Assembly (NCBI GenBank): GCA_000153145.1
Contig: CH672415.1
Coordinates: 1,819,726-1,883,725 of the forward strand
DNA: 64,000 bases
Direction: 5' to 3'
From: a marine actinobacterium PHSC20C1
GTDB lineage: Bacteria; Actinomycetota; Actinomycetes; Actinomycetales; Microbacteriaceae
A program made the translations under genes and the position numbers. Numbering within the stretch: position 1 is the first letter of the stretch; each line of letters opens with the position of its first letter. Below the pieces are notes generated by a model. It did not search any database, was not told the DNA's origin, and saw only the letters and a program-made list of their open reading frames with translations. Of the stretch, positions 8,504-17,225 are shown piece after piece.

Positions 8504-9672
8504 TTGGTGCTCCGTTCGCTGAGTACGGTTGTATTGTCGGCCCCCAGGCCAGGGGCGGCCCGCAATTCAGGGCGTCCGCTGCGGTGGAAGATGGTGCTCG
8601 GCGCAGGAACGCGAAGCGTCTCGCCGCTGTGTCCTACGATTTCCTCGATGAGTCCCATTGAAGCCACTTGAGGGTCATCGAAGAGGTCGCCAATGGTGTT
8701 CAGCGGGCCGTGGGGAATGTCGAATTCAATCAACCGGTCGATCCAGTGCTGTCGTGGCTTCAACGCAGTGATGGCTTTCAACTCGGCATCGAGCTCGTCA
8801 TAATTTCGCACGCGCCCCTCGCGCGTCTCGAACCGCGGGTCGCTGGCCAACCGAGGGGCTTCCAGCACCTTGATAAGACCGAGCCAAAACTTTTCTGGAA
8901 CCGACATGTGGATGACGAAGGCTTTAGCGTCGGAGCCCGCACACGCGTAGGCCTGAGCCCGCCGCGGTCGCGAATCTGGACCGGCAAGCTGGCCAGTCTC
9001 AAGATAAGTGGATGCCGCCTCGGTAAGAAAGTCGATCAGCGAACCCACCATCGACACTTCGAGATGCTCACCTTCGCCTCGCATTCCTCTCGCGTGCAGC
9101 GCCGCCAGAATCGCTTGGGATGCGGACATCCCCGAGAGCAGATCCGAGAAAGCAGGCCCTAAGGGGCGCAGGGTCTCGGCCGGGACTACCTGACTGTACA
9201 TGGCACCTACCGCTGAAATAACGGTGTCGTAGGCGGGCCGCTTTGCATATGGACCCTGGGCACCGAACCCTGTAATCGAGCAACTAATAATTCGCGGATT
9301 GATTTCACGAAGCGCGTCGGGCCCGAAGCCAAGGCGAGTAGCTACACCGGGGCGAAAGTTCTCAATCAACACATCCGCCTCGGCCGCAAGCGCGAGCAAC
9401 TCCTCGAGTCCCTCGGCGGTCTTGAGATCGAGCGTCACCCCTGCCTTGCCGCGATTGTAAGCGGCGAATTGGGGGCTCATGGTTCCCGTACCCTCCCAGC
9501 GCCGCATGGGGTCACCGTCGGGAGACTCAACTTTGATCACTTCGGCGCCGAGATCCGCTAGCAGCTTTGCCGCGTACGGCCCCGAAATGTACTGTCCGAG
9601 TTCGACTACACGGATGCCGCTCAGTGGGCCCGATCCGTGAGCGTTTGTTCCCGCACTGGTGGCAGCATTCAT
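8500..9672 (-). CDS. CaiB/BaiF family CoA transferase
   Basis: A 390-residue class III CoA transferase. Motifs are the N-terminal VVELGQYISGPYA (residues 22-34), LGAEVIKVESPDGDP (41-55), the NRGK stretch near 73 and VLIENFRPGV (101-110). Asp177 in GPAFSDLLSG is positioned like the catalytic aspartate that forms the mixed anhydride. It would move CoA between an acyl-CoA donor and a carboxylic acid intermediate of the pathway. It is coupled on both sides by ATGA overlaps with the OsmC-like and amidohydrolase genes, so it is an integral part of the operon. Donor and acceptor are unknown. Confidence 0.88.
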   Translation of the reverse strand: MNAATSAGTNAHGSGPLSGIRVVELGQYISGPYAAKLLADLGAEVIKVESPDGDPMRRWEGTGTMSPQFAAYNRGKAGVTLDLKTAEGLEELLALAAEADVLIENFRPGVATRLGFGPDALREINPRIISCSITGFGAQGPYAKRPAYDTVISAVGAMYSQVVPAETLRPLGPAFSDLLSGMSASQAILAALHARGMRGEGEHLEVSMVGSLIDFLTEAASTYLETGQLAGPDSRPRRAQAYACAGSDAKAFVIHMSVPEKFWLGLIKVLEAPRLASDPRFETREGRVRNYDELDAELKAITALKPRQHWIDRLIEFDIPHGPLNTIGDLFDDPQVASMGLIEEIVGHSGETLRVPAPSTIFHRSGRPELRAAPGLGADNTTVLSERSTK

Positions 9673-10265
9673 CGGGTGAGTTCCTCTCTGTCCTCTGCGC
9701 GGAGCGCTTCGGGGCGAGTGTCGTGAATCAGTTCGCCCCGCTGTCGGAGCATGAGGTACACGGGAACCGCCGCGGCCATGAGCGAACTCACTGGGCAGCG
9801 CTCGATCGCGTCATGCGCGAGCGTGATCGCAACATCCGCAGCGGTCTTGTCTTCGACGATGATCTCGATAACGAACCACGGCGGGTGCGGAACAGCATCG
9901 TCGACCCGGTGCTCTCCCCGCATATCGAGTTCGGTTCGCACTCGAGCCTCAAGAGCGAACAGGGGCTCGTCGGCGGCAGCCCACGATTTTGCGCACCACC
10001 CGAGAACGCAGAAGGCAATCGAGCTGAGCAAGTAGCGCATTGGGCTGGGCGCCGAGGCGTGCCCGCCGCGATTGATTGCTTCATCAGCACGGAATTCGTA
10101 GGCGTTTCCGTACTGCTCGAATTCCGAGACCGCGACGGTATCGCGCTCTAAGTGAGCCGACACCCAGGGGCGCATGACGGTTCCAGCGGCATCCGTTTTT
10201 AAGGAGTGCGAAATTCCGTCGAGCGAAGCTTGCAGTCGAGCGCGGTCAGTGATTTCAGACGACAT
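9669..10265 (-). CDS. OsmC family protein
   Basis: A 198-residue OsmC/Ohr-fold protein. The two redox cysteines of the family are present in SSIAFCVLGW and IERCPVSSL. Typical members reduce organic hydroperoxides with thiol partners; some catabolic relatives have hydrolase-like roles. I used the ATG at 10265, which begins MSSEITDR and overlaps the upstream oxidoreductase gene by 11 bases. A longer in-frame extension to 10358 lacks a ribosome site and would lie entirely in the neighbour. Its place inside a ring-cleavage operon suggests protection against peroxide by-products or a specialised step. That is inference. Confidence 0.8.
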   Translation of the reverse strand: MSSEITDRARLQASLDGISHSLKTDAAGTVMRPWVSAHLERDTVAVSEFEQYGNAYEFRADEAINRGGHASAPSPMRYLLSSIAFCVLGWCAKSWAAADEPLFALEARVRTELDMRGEHRVDDAVPHPPWFVIEIIVEDKTAADVAITLAHDAIERCPVSSLMAAAVPVYLMLRQRGELIHDTRPEALRAEDREELTR

Positions 10266-11259
10266 CGATGACGACCTTTCCCGGTAGCGATTCGGCGAAG
10301 CCCTGGTAGGCCCGCCGGATATCGGTGAGAGCGTAACGACTGCCGATCGGTGGAACAACAGCGCCCGACGCTACGAGCTGCAATGCTCGTTCGACTTGAG
10401 AGTAGTCGGCGCTTGCCACGCCGGCGAGGCGCTTTCGGCCCAAGTAGAAGGCGCGGGCATCAATAGTGAGGTTGGTATCAACGGATGCCGAACAGAATAC
10501 TGCCCTGCCGCCCCACGCGAGTCCGGAGATCGCTGCGGCCAGAGTTGGTGCGTGACCGGTTACGTCGATGACAACATTCACGGCACCGCCCAGCCGCGCC
10601 GGGTCGGCGAGTACACCGGGCGTCTCGCATTCGACTGTGAGCACGTCACTGGCCATCTCCAGCGGTTTCCGGGAGGCGGCGACGACGTCAGCGCCGAGGT
10701 GGCGCAGGTATTCCACGGCCATCTGCCCAAGGGTGCCGCTTGCGCCGGTCACCAAAACTCGGTCGGCTGAGGTTACTTCTGCCACGTCGATCGCGTTGAT
10801 CACTATGGGAAGGCTGTGCATGGCGGCGGTTGCGTGGGCGGCGGAGATAGTTCCTCGCGCGAATGCGCTGCGGGAGGGCACGGTTATGTATTCGGCGGCC
10901 CCACCATCGCGGTGCACGCCGACGACTGATTGTCGGGGACAGTCTGCTTCACGCTGCGCGAGGCACTGGGCGCAGGTGCCGCAAGGAATATTGGGTTTGA
11001 CGACAACGGGCTCGCCGACGCGGGAGGGGTCTACGCCTTCCCCGACTGCGTCGATGACGCCAGCGGGGTCAAGGCCGAGGACTCGTGGCAGCTTGGCAGC
11101 GGCACCAGGGCCGAGCCCCGAGATCACGTTGAGGTCTAGTTGGTTCGCGCCCACTGTCTCGACACGGATTCGCACTTCGCCCTCACCGGGGACGGGTACA
11201 TCGACTTCGCGGATGGCAAGTCCATTGAGGCCGTGCGTCAAGAGTAATGCTGCCTGCAT
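10255..11259 (-). CDS. Medium-chain dehydrogenase/reductase, quinone-oxidoreductase-like with a four-Cys zinc lobe
   Basis: A 334-residue NAD(P)-dependent oxidoreductase of the MDR superfamily. The nucleotide-binding stretch is VLVTGASGTLGQMAVEYLRHLGA (split around residues 165-187). The structural-zinc loop is intact, with four cysteines in CGTCAQCLAQREADC. The catalytic-zinc ligands are not: the usual GxCGTDxH position reads GANQLDLNV and the GHE position reads GLDPAG. It is therefore better called quinone-oxidoreductase-like than an alcohol dehydrogenase. It is the first gene of the LigAB operon; an ATTTTGGATAC element lies 59 bases upstream of its ATG. Confidence 0.85.
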   Translation of the reverse strand: MQAALLLTHGLNGLAIREVDVPVPGEGEVRIRVETVGANQLDLNVISGLGPGAAAKLPRVLGLDPAGVIDAVGEGVDPSRVGEPVVVKPNIPCGTCAQCLAQREADCPRQSVVGVHRDGGAAEYITVPSRSAFARGTISAAHATAAMHSLPIVINAIDVAEVTSADRVLVTGASGTLGQMAVEYLRHLGADVVAASRKPLEMASDVLTVECETPGVLADPARLGGAVNVVIDVTGHAPTLAAAISGLAWGGRAVFCSASVDTNLTIDARAFYLGRKRLAGVASADYSQVERALQLVASGAVVPPIGSRYALTDIRRAYQGFAESLPGKVVIDVV

Positions 11260-11308
11260 ACGCGTCCGCCTCCGTTAGATCGGCTGTGCCGCAGCCTCGC
11301 CGCACGTA

Positions 11309-11328
11309 TTGGATACCGTATCCAAAAT
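11309..11328 (-). promoter_or_regulatory. Operator A, GGATAC palindrome facing the LigAB operon
   Basis: A perfect 17-base dyad, TTGGATAC-C-GTATCCAA (11309-11325), continues into the wider motif ATTTTGGATAC when read on the minus strand toward the gene starting at 11259. It is typical in size and symmetry for an FCD-type GntR regulator. It shares the 11-mer with four other sites in the window. Confidence 0.75.
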
Positions 11329-11554
11329 TGGTAACTCCTGTCCAGCACTTGCCCCTGCCGGTTCTTTCGCAATCCTGATCCCCCAAAGCAGCGCAGGTCA
11401 TATTGACGACTCCAACCACGCGCTCATTCGGCGCCCCGAACCTCCCGCGAAACCTCTCGGCCCAGTTCGTCTAGGCGCTATCCTGACGGCGTCAGCACCA
11501 ATCTCCTAATCTTCGAAAATGATTTTCCTTGCGCTTTTTCGGATCAAATGTAGG

Positions 11555-11572
11555 ATTCTGGATACGGTATCC
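11555..11572 (+). promoter_or_regulatory. Operator B, GGATAC palindrome facing the binding-protein gene
   Basis: The 11-mer ATTCTGGATAC (11555-11565) reads toward the ATG at 11626. It is part of a perfect GGATAC-G-GTATCC dyad (11560-11572). Distance and orientation relative to its gene mirror operator A. Confidence 0.75.
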
Positions 11573-11625
11573 GTTTCTGCGGCAGCCGTTGACACCCGAC
11601 GCATCTCACAAAGGAGTGGAATGAC

Positions 11626-12696
11626 ATGCTTAATAGATCACGTTTGAGCACAGCGCTCATTGCCAGCACCACCGTCGCAATCCTGCTTGGCGGGTGTGCA
11701 GGTGGAGGCTCGCCCGCCGACAACACTGAAATTCCCGAGGGCGAGATTGGCGCAGCCGAAACAACGTCAATTACCGTTGCAATCCCGTTCCCCGACGTAA
11801 CGATGTACGGCATGTACTGGGTCGCTGAAGCTCTCGGCTACTACGAAGAAGAGGGCCTCACTGTCGACGTGATCAGCGCAGACAACGTTGCCGCGGCCGT
11901 CGCAAGCGGAAGCGCTCAAGTCGGCGTGGAGTCCGCTGGCACAGTAATTGAGGCAATTCGTGGTGGCGTGGGAGTAGAAGTTCTCTCAAGTCACTACTGC
12001 CGTCAAAACTTTGACTTCGCCGTTCAGCCCAGCATCAACTCTGTTGAAGACCTCGACGGCACCTCGATCGTGCTCGCCGGCACCCCGGGCGACCCCGCCG
12101 AGTTCCAGCGCGCAAAAGTTCTCAAGGAAGCGGGATGGGATGTCTCCACGGTTGACGTAGAGATCGTTTACCCCGGTCCCGGATCAGACTCATGGACCGA
12201 ATACTTCGTGAACGAACGTATTTCATTGCAACCGTTCTACGGTGACGACCGTCCAACTCTTGAGGCCAACGACGCGAAGATCATCGTAGAGTCGCTCAAG
12301 AACTGGGCAAACGACCTTCACGTCGTGAGCTCGGACTTCGCTGACAAGAATCCGAACACCCTCATCCGCTTCCTTCGCGCAACGATGAAGTCGGTGGACT
12401 ACATCGTCGAACCCGGACTGGGAGAACAGCCCACGAACGCCGAGGAAATCCTCAGCATCGTTGAAGACAACGACTACAACGTCGACGAACTTCGCAAGGA
12501 TGTCGGCCCCGGCGCGTTCGGCGGATACTTGGTTTGCCCGAACCTCTACTTCGATAAAGAAGCTTGGGACGTAACCATCGACACCCAGGAACTCGAGCCG
12601 CTCGAGTTCGACGAGTCACAGCTCGACCTCCTGCTCAAGGCGCAGGAACTCATGGACATGGACAACGCGGGACCAGAAACCCTCACTTACCCATAA
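11626..12696 (+). CDS. NMT1/THI5-like ABC transporter substrate-binding lipoprotein
   Basis: A 356-residue extracellular binding protein. The signal peptide ends in LLGGC with the lipidated cysteine at residue 24. The mature domain begins with the NMT1/SsuA-type pattern MYGMYWVAEALGYYEEEGL (about residues 61-79), the signature of proteins that bind pyrimidines, sulfonates, nitrate-like or related small molecules. It lies apart from any permease on its own strand, but a matching ABC ATPase and two permeases are encoded at 14722-17200 on the other strand and lack a binding protein there. I infer that they work together. AAAGGAG precedes the start; operator B lies 61 bases upstream. Confidence 0.88.
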   Translation: MLNRSRLSTALIASTTVAILLGGCAGGGSPADNTEIPEGEIGAAETTSITVAIPFPDVTMYGMYWVAEALGYYEEEGLTVDVISADNVAAAVASGSAQVGVESAGTVIEAIRGGVGVEVLSSHYCRQNFDFAVQPSINSVEDLDGTSIVLAGTPGDPAEFQRAKVLKEAGWDVSTVDVEIVYPGPGSDSWTEYFVNERISLQPFYGDDRPTLEANDAKIIVESLKNWANDLHVVSSDFADKNPNTLIRFLRATMKSVDYIVEPGLGEQPTNAEEILSIVEDNDYNVDELRKDVGPGAFGGYLVCPNLYFDKEAWDVTIDTQELEPLEFDESQLDLLLKAQELMDMDNAGPETLTYP

Positions 12697-12705
12697 GCAT
12701 GCACG

Positions 12706-12761
12706 GAGTGGTGGGTCAGTCGCGACGATAACTAATCGTCATTGCGACTGGCCCATCACTC
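12706..12761 (+). other. Long intercistronic hairpin between binding protein and RidA genes
   Basis: GAGTG at 12706 and CACTC at 12757-12761 close a long imperfect stem that includes CAGTCGC/GCGACTG and ACGAT/ATCGT, with a small loop near 12733. It starts 10 bases after the binding-protein stop and has no U-tract. It probably limits read-through into, or protects mRNA upstream of, the RidA gene. Confidence 0.7.
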
Positions 12762-12802
12762 GTTAACCCAACCCTCAACGAGATCAAAGGACCCAGCTTC
12801 AC

Positions 12803-13171
12803 ATGATTGAGATCACCGACTTCGACCCCCCTCGCCCCTACGCTGCCTGCAGCCAATTGGGCAACCTCATCTTTGTCTCGGGAGAGACAGGGGTCGATCC
12901 CACGACGGGAGAGATCCCCGCGGACATCGAAGCTCAGGCCGAGCAGGCTCTGCGCAACATCGAAACGACCCTTCGTAGAGTCGGCAGCGACCTCAACCAC
13001 CTACTTCGACTGACCGTCTACCTCACTGACATCTCAGATCTGAAGGCCGTGTCACGCACTCGTCAGCGAGTGCTTCCGCGCAGCATTCCCTCTGCGACCG
13101 TCGGCGTGACCGCGTTCGCACAACCAGAGATGAAAGTCGAGATCGAAGCTACCGCGGCGCTGCCGGGGTAA
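12803..13171 (+). CDS. RidA/YjgF/UK114 family protein
   Basis: A 122-residue trimeric-type protein of the RidA family, whose best known activity is hydrolysis of reactive enamine/imine intermediates. Family features are LIFVSGETGVDPTTGEI (about residues 22-38), QAEQALRNIETTL (45-57) and the closing VEIEATAALP. Aligned by eye with enteric RidA, the conserved catalytic arginine of the PARS motif is replaced: the stretch reads PSATVGV. It may therefore have a different activity, as in RutC-like or Rid5-7 groups. The presence of a RidA member with amidohydrolases and LLM enzymes recalls pyrimidine breakdown. It follows the binding-protein gene after a hairpin. Confidence 0.85.
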   Translation: MIEITDFDPPRPYAACSQLGNLIFVSGETGVDPTTGEIPADIEAQAEQALRNIETTLRRVGSDLNHLLRLTVYLTDISDLKAVSRTRQRVLPRSIPSATVGVTAFAQPEMKVEIEATAALPG

Positions 13172-13178
13172 GCGCACG

Positions 13179-13219
13179 AAAAAGCCCGGGCAGAGCAATT
13201 GCTCTGCCCGGGCTTTTTT
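13179..13219. terminator. Bidirectional rho-independent terminator
   Basis: A perfect GC-rich stem, GCCCGGGCAGAGC with its complement, around a short AATT centre, flanked by five A on the left and six T on the right. It ends both the RidA gene from the left and the amidohydrolase operon from the right. This is the clearest intrinsic terminator in the window. Confidence 0.95.
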
Positions 13220-13257
13220 GACCGCGTGGGCTGCCCGAGGAGCAGTCGCCGGCGCGG

Positions 13258-14604
13258 CTACGCCTGACCGACGGTGTCGAGGATGTCCCACTCGGCACGA
13301 TTGAGAAGGCCGCTGAGCGTATTCCGTGCCTCATCAACTATGTCTCCAACGTCGAAGAACGTGGGCTTGCCGCCATCGACCAATAGCCGGCCATCGACGA
13401 CGACCCGATCGATATCGGCTGCGGTGGCGCAATTGACGACCGTGCGCAGTGGATCAACGGCGGGAGTTAGCGCGAGAGTGCGGGACGATACCGAGGTTAT
13501 GTCCGCTCGCTTGCCGACCGTGAGAGAACCCGTCTGGTCATGGATCCCCAGGTCGCGGGCTCCATCGACGGTCGCCATCCTGAGAACGGCGCGTTCGTCT
13601 ACTTTCGTGTTCTCGTCGCGATAGTGCTCTATGCGCAGGGTCCCCCGCATTTGCGCGAACATGTCCGCGTTCGTAGGCATTGCCAGCGTGTCCATCGAAA
13701 GACTCGTGATCACACCCGCGTCTAGGAGTTTGCCGATGGGCGGAATGCCCATGTGATCAATCTCAGTCATGGTGCTCAGTGAAATTTTTGTGCCTGTCTC
13801 CGCAAACATGGCGATCTCTTCGTCGTTTGCGTCTACGGCGTGAACGAGCTGAACATCTGAGCCAAGTAGACCATCTCGGTACATTTCCATGAGGTCTGCG
13901 TAGCGCCCTACGTCGATCCGCTTGCCACCCATATGCATCGTGATGGGGAGATTGTTGGCGCGAGCGAACTCCCACTCCCGAAACATGAGGCTGCGTTCGG
14001 TGCGCGTCGGCCCTCGAAGCGCAACCCCAAAGTCAAGGCGATTGTCAGCTCCGGCGTACTGGTCTCGCGCCCGGAGCACATCATCCATGTCCATCGGTTG
14101 AGTCTTGTCGAGGGCATCCGGGTTGCCGTAGGCCAACCGCGTGCGCAGCCCAGAGTCGAGTTGAGCTCGAACGTTGGCATCGGCGTCGGCTGGCGAGCGT
14201 AGGTTGTGGTTCCAGTTCACGACCGTAGTCATGCCGGCCATGAGCGATTCAGCGAGCGCAAACCGCGCTGCCGCGTAGCTGTCTTGCGGGGTGAACAGCG
14301 GAGCCATTCGACGCTTAACGGGGAAGTAGCCGCGCTCGGGCTCGGCATTTGTGATGAGTCCGCGAAAGACGCTGTTCCACAGGTGGAAGTGGGTATCAAT
14401 CAGGCCAGGCATCAGGATGCTGTTCTTGCTTGGTACATCACGTGCACCTGGGGCGTCGAGCTTGGTCCCGATGGCCTGGATTACGCCATCCTTGACCCAT
14501 ACATCCGTGTCAAAAAGATCGCCCAATTGGGGATCCATAGTGAGCACAGTGGCATTTCGAAAGACTAGCGACTCACGATTGGGCAAGCCGGATACATCGA
14601 CCAC
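13258..14604 (-). CDS. Amidohydrolase of the ATZ/TRZ (cytosine deaminase-like) group
   Basis: A 448-residue metal-dependent hydrolase or deaminase acting on N-heterocycles. From the chosen GTG at 14604 the HxH motif is His72 and His74 (LIDTHFHLWNS). Later metal and active-site markers are TMHMGG, LVHAVD and SMDTLAMPTNADMF. A C-terminal beta-sandwich carries TGSLTVGKRADI, typical of the subtype. The GTG start has GAAGGAG seven bases upstream; a further in-frame GTG at 14673 has none. It is the last gene of the operon that begins at 20562 and likely deaminates or dechlorinates/ring-opens the imported compound or an intermediate; the substrate is unknown. Confidence 0.85.
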   Translation of the reverse strand: MVDVSGLPNRESLVFRNATVLTMDPQLGDLFDTDVWVKDGVIQAIGTKLDAPGARDVPSKNSILMPGLIDTHFHLWNSVFRGLITNAEPERGYFPVKRRMAPLFTPQDSYAAARFALAESLMAGMTTVVNWNHNLRSPADADANVRAQLDSGLRTRLAYGNPDALDKTQPMDMDDVLRARDQYAGADNRLDFGVALRGPTRTERSLMFREWEFARANNLPITMHMGGKRIDVGRYADLMEMYRDGLLGSDVQLVHAVDANDEEIAMFAETGTKISLSTMTEIDHMGIPPIGKLLDAGVITSLSMDTLAMPTNADMFAQMRGTLRIEHYRDENTKVDERAVLRMATVDGARDLGIHDQTGSLTVGKRADITSVSSRTLALTPAVDPLRTVVNCATAADIDRVVVDGRLLVDGGKPTFFDVGDIVDEARNTLSGLLNRAEWDILDTVGQA

Positions 14605-14721
14605 AGTCAAACTCCTTCGTTTGCGATCCGCTAAGCCGGATCTATTTATGGATCCTGGTGGCCCGGAGGACACCCTGGTCTTCCACGGTGGTCGCGAAGC
14701 ATTCCGCCCTGCCGCTAGGTG

Positions 14722-15552
14722 CTACATCCCCTTCTGATCGGTATCCCAAGGGGCAAGCTTGCGGCGCACGATGGAAATGAGCCCAAGTGAAAGGTTGGAG
14801 ACGATAACCATCACGAAAACAATGGCTAAAGCCTCATCCATGAGGAACTTGTAGGCCGCATACTCCAACATGTGGCCGATCCCCCCAGCTCCCCCAAGGA
14901 ATTCACCTAAAATCTCACCGGTGAACCCCAGGGCAACAGCGCGTTGGATTCCGACGAGCGAGAACGGAAGTGTTGCCGGGGCAATAATTTTCCACCCCAC
15001 GCTAAACCGGCTTGCCCCATAAACTCTCGCGGCGTTCACGAGCGACGGGGACACTGTCAATGTGCCCTCCATGGTGTTCAAAAGGACGGGAAAGACTGCA
15101 AGCAGGAAGACAAGACCAATCTTCGAAGCACTACCGAGCCCGAGAGCAAGGATGAAGATCGGCGCGAGAGCCACCTTTGGCGTGGAGTACAGCAGCCAGA
15201 GGAACGGCGCTACCGTGATCCGCAGTGCTGGTGAGAGTCCAAGCGCAATCCCCACAAAGACCCCCACACCGATGGCCATAGCTAGGCCAACGGCCATGTT
15301 GCCCAAGCTGAATGCAAGCGCAGACCAAAAGTTCGGATTGACTACGAGCTCGCCAAAGGCAACGCTGACCTCAGTGGGTGCCGGAAGAAAGTTTGACGGA
15401 ATGAGCTTGAACCAGGCGACGGCTGCCTGCCAAATAAGCAGAAAAGCCAAAATGACCAATGTCAGCCGGATTCTCCACGTTGTATTGCTCGTTTTGATTG
15501 GTCGACGATCTGGGTCGATATGGATGATGCCGGTTGCGGACGAAATTGTCAT
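14722..15552 (-). CDS. ABC transporter permease (SsuC/ThiX-like)
   Basis: A 276-residue inner-membrane permease with about six hydrophobic segments of the BPD_transp_1 family in the SsuC/TauC/ThiX group. The EAA-like loop is NAARVYGASRFSVGWKIIAPATLP (from about residue 175). The start overlaps the stop of the neighbouring permease as ATGA, so the two are translated together. With the ATPase at 16379 it forms an importer whose binding protein is probably the one at 11626. It is followed after 117 bases by the amidohydrolase. Confidence 0.9.
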   Translation of the reverse strand: MTISSATGIIHIDPDRRPIKTSNTTWRIRLTLVILAFLLIWQAAVAWFKLIPSNFLPAPTEVSVAFGELVVNPNFWSALAFSLGNMAVGLAMAIGVGVFVGIALGLSPALRITVAPFLWLLYSTPKVALAPIFILALGLGSASKIGLVFLLAVFPVLLNTMEGTLTVSPSLVNAARVYGASRFSVGWKIIAPATLPFSLVGIQRAVALGFTGEILGEFLGGAGGIGHMLEYAAYKFLMDEALAIVFVMVIVSNLSLGLISIVRRKLAPWDTDQKGM

Positions 15553-16382
15553 TTTCCTGCTCCTCTCGTCCAGGGCGCTACCCAGCGCTCAACCAAGGTG
15601 GTCACCTGCACCATGCTGATAGTGAAGATCACGACGAGCATGATTGCAGCGAAGGCCTGTCCGACTTGATAGGTGTTCGTCGACCGGATGATGAGGGCTC
15701 CCATCCCGACCGCCGCCCCGGAGAGTTCTGCAACCATCATTCCGATGGTGGCAAGGACGACACCTTGACGCAGCCCCGCGAAGAGGAAGGGCACTGTCGA
15801 AGGAAGATAGATCGCAGGGTACAGGCGAAACTTCGACGCCCCGTAAACCTTCGCCGCGCTAATGATTGACGTGTTTGTCGTTCGGATGCCCGCCGCCAAG
15901 TTAAACATGATAGGAAACACCGCACTAACTAAAACGAGGAAGACGACCGGCCCAATGCCGAATCCGAACCATGCCTTCGCCAGTGGTTGGTAGGCAACGG
16001 ACGGAGTCGCATAGATTGCCCACGCGATCGGCCCGACGATGCGATCGACGGGCAGTGAGACGCCCAGCAGTAGCCCCAGCGGGATGGCGATCACTAGGGC
16101 GAGGCCGAACCCGACAACCCACGCTTGCAGTGATGCCGGCGCGTTTGCCGCGACTGCACCGCTACTCAGGATGTCCCCAAGTCCCGAGAAAATCGACAGT
16201 GGGGCCGGAACGAACACGGGGTTGATCCAGCGAAACACTCCGACAACCAGTTGCCAGAGAGCAAGCATGACCACGACCTCGGCAGAAATCAACAGGATCC
16301 GGGAACGTAGGCTCAGACCCGCAAGCCAGGCCCCGACTCTGCTGCCTCCTAAGCTGGGGCCGGTCGCAAGGAAGCTAGTCAT
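15549..16382 (-). CDS. ABC transporter permease (SsuC/ThiX-like)
   Basis: A 277-residue permease related to the preceding one, with about six membrane spans and the coupling loop [21 protein letters not shown] near residue 180. Having two distinct permease genes suggests a heterodimeric channel, less common in the SsuABC group, where one permease usually forms a homodimer. ATGA overlaps join it to the ATPase upstream and the second permease downstream. Confidence 0.9.
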   Translation of the reverse strand: MTSFLATGPSLGGSRVGAWLAGLSLRSRILLISAEVVVMLALWQLVVGVFRWINPVFVPAPLSIFSGLGDILSSGAVAANAPASLQAWVVGFGLALVIAIPLGLLLGVSLPVDRIVGPIAWAIYATPSVAYQPLAKAWFGFGIGPVVFLVLVSAVFPIMFNLAAGIRTTNTSIISAAKVYGASKFRLYPAIYLPSTVPFLFAGLRQGVVLATIGMMVAELSGAAVGMGALIIRSTNTYQVGQAFAAIMLVVIFTISMVQVTTLVERWVAPWTRGAGK

Positions 16383-17200
16383 TTGGAGGCCGCCGCCGCT
16401 TCATTTGCCAGCACACTCCACAGATGCTCACGGAGTTCGTGGAACCGTTCGTCGTTCTGCGCGTTACGTTCAGAACCCATCCCCTCGATACCTGTGGTGA
16501 TGATCTCCTTGATCTCTCCAGGCTTACTCTTGAATACGACAATGCGATCACCGAGAAGGATTGCCTCTTCGATCGAGTGCGTGATGAACAGAACGGTCTT
16601 CCCGGTCTGCGCGATGAGCTTTCCGATCTCATCGCGCATGACCTCACGGGTGAGCGCGTCTACCGCGCCTAAAGGCTCATCCATCAGCAAGATGCGCGGC
16701 TCAGCGACGAAGGCCCGCGCGAGGCCAACTCGCTGTTGCATGCCGCCAGACAGCTCCCGAGGGTAGGAAGATTCAAAGCCGGAAAGACCCACCATGTCGA
16801 TTGCGTTCTGAACGCGATCACGCCAGTCCCCATCACTCAGTTTCTTCTGCATCTCTAAACCGAAGCGGACGTTGTCAAAGACGGTTCGCCACGGCAAGAG
16901 TGCGTAGTCCTGAAAAACCACAGCACGGTCTGGTCCTGGGCCCGAAACCTCGTCGCCATCGATGAAAACGCTGCCCGAAGTGGGCTTCACCAGCCCAGCA
17001 ACGACATTCATGAACGTTGTCTTTCCGCAGCCCGAGGGGCCAAGTACGGTGACGCACTCTCCCTCCATCACGTCAAGGTCAATGTTCGACAGTGCGATCA
17101 TCTGCTTGCCCGTCCGAGCGACATCGAACTTCACGGTGACGCCGCGCGCACTAATAAGCGGAGCAGTCGAAGCACGTCTTTGTGCAGTTTCGGTGGTCAT
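16379..17200 (-). CDS. ABC transporter ATPase (SsuB/TauB-like)
   Basis: A 273-residue ATPase. It has Walker [10 protein letters not shown], the signature LSGGMQQR, Walker [12 protein letters not shown] and the switch histidine in FITHSIEEA. The ATG at 17200 has AAGGAAG just upstream; in-frame sequence further upstream codes for an arginine-rich stretch lying over the LLM gene and is not real. It is coupled by ATGA to the first permease. Together with 14722-16382 it makes the core of an importer for a small heterocycle, sulfonate or related compound, by family. Confidence 0.92.
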   Translation of the reverse strand: MTTETAQRRASTAPLISARGVTVKFDVARTGKQMIALSNIDLDVMEGECVTVLGPSGCGKTTFMNVVAGLVKPTSGSVFIDGDEVSGPGPDRAVVFQDYALLPWRTVFDNVRFGLEMQKKLSDGDWRDRVQNAIDMVGLSGFESSYPRELSGGMQQRVGLARAFVAEPRILLMDEPLGAVDALTREVMRDEIGKLIAQTGKTVLFITHSIEEAILLGDRIVVFKSKPGEIKEIITTGIEGMGSERNAQNDERFHELREHLWSVLANEAAAASK

Positions 17201-17225
17201 GATCTTCCTTACTGTTTGGTGAAGG

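Larger units (their letters stand above)
11260..11625. promoter_or_regulatory. Divergent 366-base control region with two palindromic operators
   Basis: This spacer separates the leftward LigAB operon from the rightward binding-protein gene. It carries two GGATAC-N-GTATCC palindromes, listed separately, each about 60 bases from the start codon it faces. No coding potential, riboswitch or RNA gene was recognised in the remaining bases. AAAGGAG upstream of 11626 is the ribosome site of the right-hand gene. Confidence 0.75.

Noticed and set aside
11260-11625. TPP riboswitch before the NMT1/THI5-like binding-protein gene
   Set aside because: The conserved CUGAGA and GAU core elements of a thi box are not present; the spacer is explained by two operators and promoters. 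The same holds for the spacer at 35127-35332.
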